Origin: Acridotheres tristis | Taxonomy: Eukaryota > Chordata > Aves > Passeriformes > Sturnidae | Assembly (NCBI GenBank): GCA_037013685.1 | Contig: CM072899.1 | Coordinates: 3,775,479-3,839,478, forward strand | Length of the DNA: 64,000 nt | Direction: 5' to 3' | Part shown: piece after piece, positions 58,901-64,000 of the stretch | Layout: the number at the start of each line of letters is the position of its first letter | How positions within the stretch are numbered: the first letter of the stretch is position 1 | Program-made: the position numbers and the translations under genes | The notes under the pieces: model-generated | Database searches by the model: none | Seen by the model: the letters and a program-made list of their open reading frames with translations, nothing else | What the model was told of the DNA's origin: nothing

Positions 58901-61900
58901 ACATTTCTGGAAAGAGAACTGTCCTGTAGCCCTGTAATAGTGTAGTAAAAATCAGTGTTGTAATGTAAGGGAAGAAGTAGGAAATGTCTGGACATGCCTG
59001 AAGGACAATCCCTGAGCTCCACCATGGCAGACACGCCACAGGGAAGCAGGACAGGTGAGAGCAGTCAGCCAAAGCAATTTTGCTGTCACGGATAATTCAG
59101 GCAAGGAAAAGTTTTCAGGCTTTGCAATCAAGGAGATGGAAAGGTCAGTCTGGAGCAAAAAGGGATAACAGAGGCTTGAGTTGGATCTGGCACAAAAAGA
59201 TTAAAGGTCCTCCTTCCCAGCTGCCTGTAATTCCCAGAAAGCTCTCTGGATGACACTCATTATTTGTTTTATCTTTGCACCTAGGGGAGTGAGTCAGGGA
59301 CCGGGGTGCTACACAAGCAAAACAAAAAGCTGTCCTTTTGCCAAGGAAACTTAAAATCCAACAGTGCAAAGGGAGAGACAGCTGCTATGAGCCCTAGAGA
59401 AGGGGGAGAATGAGCAAACCACGAGGTTGCAGCCTAGGGAATGGCATCGGCATAATGGTGGCTATCAGTCATCCCTGGAAGGGGAGGAGAGAGTGTCAGG
59501 AGCTAATGAGGGAGGTTTGTGGGTGTTTACAAGGATCATGATAATACTTTGTGGCAATGACAGAACAGAAGATGACACATTAAGGTAATGTTTGGGCACT
59601 GGGTAATGTGAAAACAGCGTGAGAAGATTAAAATCTGCAAAATTTACAGTACTACCCAAAATAACTGCTCTGCAAAGGAGCCATGCTTGCCCTCTGTAAC
59701 CAGGGCACAGCCATGGTACTTGCCAGAGAAATTAAGGCAGATTTAAACAATGCTGGAAGATTTCCACCCTGCCTCTTGCTTGCAGAGGATCTAGATGTCA
59801 GGTTGCGGATGGGGCGCTGGGCACTGCCATCAGGCTGGGAAGGGCAACCAAACACTAATGCTGGATTTTGGATGTGGTTTTGTTCCCATAATTATTAGCA
59901 CAGTAGTGCAAAATGTACAGATGACACCAGAGTGGATGGGACTATTAATGTCACTGTTGAATCCTGATTTCCTGGATGGCAGTGGAGGATCTGCAGTCAC
60001 AGTCACAGAGCTGCATCTCTGTGACAGGGGTATCTGACAGCTAGCGATCACATTTTTCAAGGGCTTATTCCTGGCTGTTTAATACTTCATATGCTCTCTT
60101 GGGGACGGAGGAGGGAAGAACGGAGGAGTATATTTGGCACAGCAGGGAAGTGGACTCGGGTCTTTTCCATCCCTTAGTGCTGTGCTATTGCAGGGGGGGA
60201 GAAAGCCTCCTTCCACAGCAGTACTAATCCTCCTCCACAGCAAGATGAACGTTTTGAACTTGAACAACTCCTCTCATTTTTCCCCCATGTGATTGTGAGT
60301 CAGGCTGAGCTTCTCTATTCTTCTCCATAATTGAGTAGGAGATTATTTTGACTGGAAATAACCAGACACAGGTATCATGGCTGTGAAAGCCTCCATGCAT
60401 GCCACTTGCTAAAAGTTCTGTAGCCCTCTGCAAAGGGACCTGGTCTTTAAAGGCTTGGCTCAATGGAGAGGGAAGAAAAGCAGAGGGGAAGAATAGCTCC
60501 TTCCTGCGCACTTCTATCACTGTCTCTGCTAAACTTAACCTGCTGAATTGTTGGTGACACATTGTTCTTCAGAAGCAGCTCCTTTGTAGAAGACCTCCCC
60601 TGTGACACGGGGAATAGCTGCTGTGAGACAGGAAATATCCCTGGCATGATGGCTTTCTGCAGGTGCTCATAGCTGCTATCCCGTCCCATGGAAATCCCGA
60701 GATAGTTACGAAAAGCCATTCCTTTAAAATCTCCCCAGGCACAGATTTTCCTGTCCTTCTCTTCCTGTGTCCATAGTTGTCTTCCATGGGATGCAGGCAT
60801 GGGATGCTTGGGTTGCATTCCTATGCCTTTGTCCCAGAGGCAGGGAGCGATGGAGGAGTGCAGGACAAGCAAGAAGCAGATGAAATGTGAGCTGTGCCAG
60901 GGCACATGGTTCCTCTGCTGCTGTGGCAGGGGATGCTGCCAGGTGCTGGTTCTGGCTCTTGGTGGGTACCAGCGAGGCAGGTGCAGCCTTGTGGCAGGGC
61001 TGAGTTTTAGCTACACACACTCCTACCAGCAAAACCAGACACTAAGGAGCATTTCACAAGATCAGGCTTTCTCCAGTTTATATATAAGGGGGATTGCTTC
61101 AGGCTATTGAGCCAGCCTGCTGCAGACTAGCCAAGCCCAGAAGTTTTATCTGTGCTGTAGCAAACTCAAACCACTGCTGTTCTGCTTGTGCATCTAATGT
61201 CTCAGCTGCTTGCTGAAGAGTTAATGAGCTTTTGGGGATACAAGGGTGCTATAAACTCCTTAGGCCAGAGATAAGCAGCTTATTGCCTTTAGGAGCACTG
61301 CCAGCCCTTGGCTCTGCTGCTGTGGTGCTTCTCAGCCCCAAGTTCTTTGTTAGCAGGAAGGGCTGTAGAGTCTTGAAATAAGTGTGTTCCTGATTCCATG
61401 TGTACATGTGCATGCTGCAGCCATCTCCACAGGGTGAGGTGAAACCAGGCAGAGGGACAAGCAGGTTTTACCACACTGTTGTCACATATCCCTGTGTGTG
61501 ACTTCAGCCCTCACAAAACACATTCCCTGCACTGAGGCTGTGCTGTCTCATCTGTACAGGATGAATCCACCACCCTCATAACAGTGAAATGGCCTTTGGC
61601 ACTCAACAGGAAATTCACCACGGACAGTGTGGGCAGCTTCAGAACAAAAGGTGGCTCTGTTGGTCACGAGCCAAATTATTTCCACTGCTACTCTCTCTTT
61701 GCTTTTGGATAGACCTACTGGGAATGTCTGTCTAGATAATTCACTGGGTAAAAAAAAAGGAGGTAATGCACAACCGAAAGTTCACTTGCAAAGCCACTGT
61801 GAAGGCAAGTTTTTATTTTCTTCAGATGAATTCAGCCCTTGCTGTTCTCCACTTGTTGTCTGCAGCGTCTACAATCAAAAGCAATCCCATTGCAACTGGC

Positions 61901-64000
61901 CAACAGCCTGAGGTTACTACTCCTACTAAATGCTAGAGAGAGCCTTCAAATCTGCTTGGTTAGTCAAAACATCTCCATCCTTATTCTGTATTTTATTTTT
62001 TTCCTCCCCTTTTACCCAGGTATAAAGTAGCCAAACAGCTCTCTTTCAAGGCATAACTAGGAGCAGAATTTGGTATGCAACTCTCGAATTTTTATTCAGT
62101 TGCTCTCGTTGGAGCAGTTTTGGAATTAATCTAGTCATCAGGGAGTTATTGGAGGTGCTAGAAGTACCTTCTGATACCATCTTTTAATTTCAGTCGATAA
62201 AATCTGAAATCTGATTTCTTTGCTGCTCCATTGTCCTTATACATTACCTTTCCTGTTGGTTTACACTGTGCACAGCTTAGATGAAGCCAGAACTACTCCA
62301 TTATTTCGGCACTCTGTTCAAATGGATATCCTCTCCTTGCCCATGGCCCCTTTTCCCCACAGCTGGTGGAAACGAAAGGATGAGCAATGTAAAACCTTTG
62401 GTGTGACTAAAACTGTGAGATTTAACTGCAGCAGAGAGTCCACGAACACTGCTTGCATGCTAAATTCATAGTTAAACGGGTGTTGTCTGTTGAGATAATG
62501 CCCTTGCTGGGGTGTTGGGGTGGGATGATGGTCCTGCAGTGTTCCTGTGACACCGTGAGGTCAGCTCAAGGCTCTCCACCACCGCTGCTGGAGCAGCACA
62601 GACAGCTCAGTGCCATGCCTGGAATTCAAATCCAGCCATCACCAGATTCATCCTCACGGGCTGAAAGTCACTAACTGACCCTTCTGTATTTAAATTAGTT
62701 CTTCAACAAAGGCGTTCTCTTGTCATTTAACTTTGAACTGTAGGAATAGCACATTAAAAGGTTTTGTAGTTTTAAAGTGTTGGTGGGTCTCAACCAACTT
62801 TGTGGGCTAAGTAAAGCATGAGAAACATTTTTCACCAGGCTATCCTATCAACTGAGCTTTTAAGGCAGAATGATGAAAAGGAAACTATTCTTTTAATAGT
62901 GCTTTCTCTCTGGTAAAAGGTCTTGCTAACTTGTTGAAGCAGAGCTTGGAATAACATATGAAAACTGTCAGAAAAGCTGTGATGTACTTTGGATCTGAGT
63001 GAAAATTGTGACCAAAATCTGAGTCTGCCCAAACTCTGAGTTACATGCCAAAATGCCCCAGGATTCCTTGAATCATCATGCAAGTTGATAACGGTAAGAG
63101 CTTATTTGTTTGGGATTGGGTTTATTCTCAGGCATTTCTTTTGTGCAAAGGGTTTTTCCTTGGAAGGGCTGGGTCATTTCATTTTTTATTTATTTGGCCT
63201 TCTGCCTTTGCATTTTATCTAACAAAGTTCACTTCAGTGATGCAAGACTGATGAGGAAATACCTCCCAGAGCTGTGTTAAACCTGAAGTCTTCATACCTG
63301 AGAGAAGCAGGGCCTGGGGTTTTGGGAAAATCCAGTAGGATTCCACATTTTTTGAGATCTTGAAAAAGTTTTTTGGGGTTAAACAAAAACAAAGCTTAGG
63401 GAAAAAAAGGACAATGGTTATATGCATAGCACAAAAGCCATTCTACAATAGTAGAAAGCCTCTGGGTGCCACTGGCATGCCAACTGATTTACCTTTGCAA
63501 TAAGGACGTGCTGATTGGGAGGATCTTGGAGAGCTGTACAAATTCTATCTGTGCAATGTGTGAGCTCAGCCTGGGAAACAAACCTCATCTTCCAAGTTCT
63601 GTAGGGCAATTTCCAGCTTTTCTCCTTGAAGGAGAGGCTCTGCTACCAATGAATAAAGTGGGAATTTTGACACTGATTTCAAAGGAAGCTAAATTGAGCT
63701 CCATGAAAAGGGAGCACTAGCACGCAATGCTGCTCTACGTTTTTTCTTATTAATGTGACTAATTAAATGTTTGTATTTTTTAAGCACTAACAGTTTTTTT
63801 GATGGTCGTTTAGAGACTTTGAGAAAGTCAATAATTTTGATGAAATAGGACTGTAGACTCCAGAACAAAGTCCACATGGAATCCGTGATGTTGCTAGGAT
63901 ACAGCTATTAGTATTTTCAGTGGCTGGGTTATTTTTTGGTGGTTTGTGGTTTTTTTGTTTTTTGGTTTGTTTTTTTTTTTTGATAGAGTTGGCCTAACCT
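55961..64000. other. Flank beyond GPR27, no coding exon recognised
   Basis: Outside the CpG island, this 8-kb stretch shows no recognisable coding exon, RNA gene or interspersed repeat. A moderately CpG-rich patch lies at 57340-57520. The window ends in T/G-rich sequence (63930-63982). By vertebrate synteny EIF4E3 should follow on the + strand, so this may be its 5' flank or first intron. I searched for its conserved cap-binding segments and did not see them. Confidence 0.55.
56699..56720. repeat. Near-perfect 22-nt palindrome
   Basis: TGCGTGCCTT and AAGGCACGCA are perfectly complementary 10-mers separated by GT. Each arm contains a GCGTG core. Confidence 0.9.

Noticed and set aside
61077..61089. 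TTTATATATAAGG considered as a TATA box or MEF2 site
   Set aside because: An isolated AT string with no initiator or exon context.
61990..62072. Strong polypyrimidine tract and CAG considered as an exon acceptor
   Set aside because: Two downstream frames stop within three codons and the third after about ten; the sequence matches no EIF4E3 exon.
1..64000. CRISPR arrays, bacterial operons, integrases, complete retroviral genes
   Set aside because: None was seen; the gene structure with introns, the CR1 fragments and the gene content are vertebrate.

Overview
The window looks like a piece of a bird chromosome, or less likely another reptile. Introns and intergenic spacers are short for a vertebrate. 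The only interspersed repeats I recognise are short 3' fragments of CR1 LINEs, the typical avian retroposon. Two vertebrate genes can be read exon by exon: PROK2 (prokineticin 2, + strand, three coding exons at 34488-34595, 38351-38476 and 41269-41394) and GPR27 (SREB1, - strand, single-exon GPCR at 54038-55180). They converge tail to tail about 12.6 kb apart. From memory this is the same arrangement as human 3p13, where EIF4E3 lies beyond GPR27 and a long gene-poor interval lies on the other side of PROK2.

Layout. Positions 1-33.8 kb are intergenic sequence upstream of PROK2, with no recognisable protein gene. This part holds four CR1 fragments (about 9.34, 17.85, 18.54 and 20.52 kb), a 31-bp minisatellite next to an isolated CpG-rich patch (14.2-14.76 kb), and several AT-rich blocks dense in homeodomain-type sites that resemble vertebrate conserved non-coding enhancers. 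From 33.8 to 35.3 kb comes the PROK2 promoter and first exon in a CpG-rich island, flanked on both sides by tandem repeats. PROK2 introns 1 and 2 fill 34.6-41.3 kb, and the probable 3' UTR runs to about 42.1 kb. The 42.1-53.2 kb spacer is non-coding with some enhancer-like blocks. GPR27, with its probable 3' UTR, occupies 53.2-55.2 kb, followed by a large GC-rich promoter island to about 55.96 kb. No coding exon was found from 56 to 64 kb; by synteny this could be the 5' flank or first intron of EIF4E3, but no EIF4E3 exon could be identified.

Function. PROK2 encodes a small secreted ten-cysteine ligand for the prokineticin receptors PKR1 and PKR2. In mammals it acts in circadian output, olfactory-bulb and GnRH-neuron development, and nociception. 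GPR27 is a brain-enriched orphan class A receptor of the SREB family (GPR27, GPR85, GPR173). The two genes are neighbours but nothing here suggests they are functionally coupled.

I did not find a convincing new biological system. The most unusual features are the three independent tandem-repeat blocks around PROK2 exon 1, the PROK2 C-terminal extension with no visible basic alternative exon, and an extracellular loop 2 in this GPR27 that resembles its paralogue GPR85 more than mammalian GPR27. Most remaining open reading frames are chance frames in non-coding DNA or antisense shadows in GC-rich sequence.
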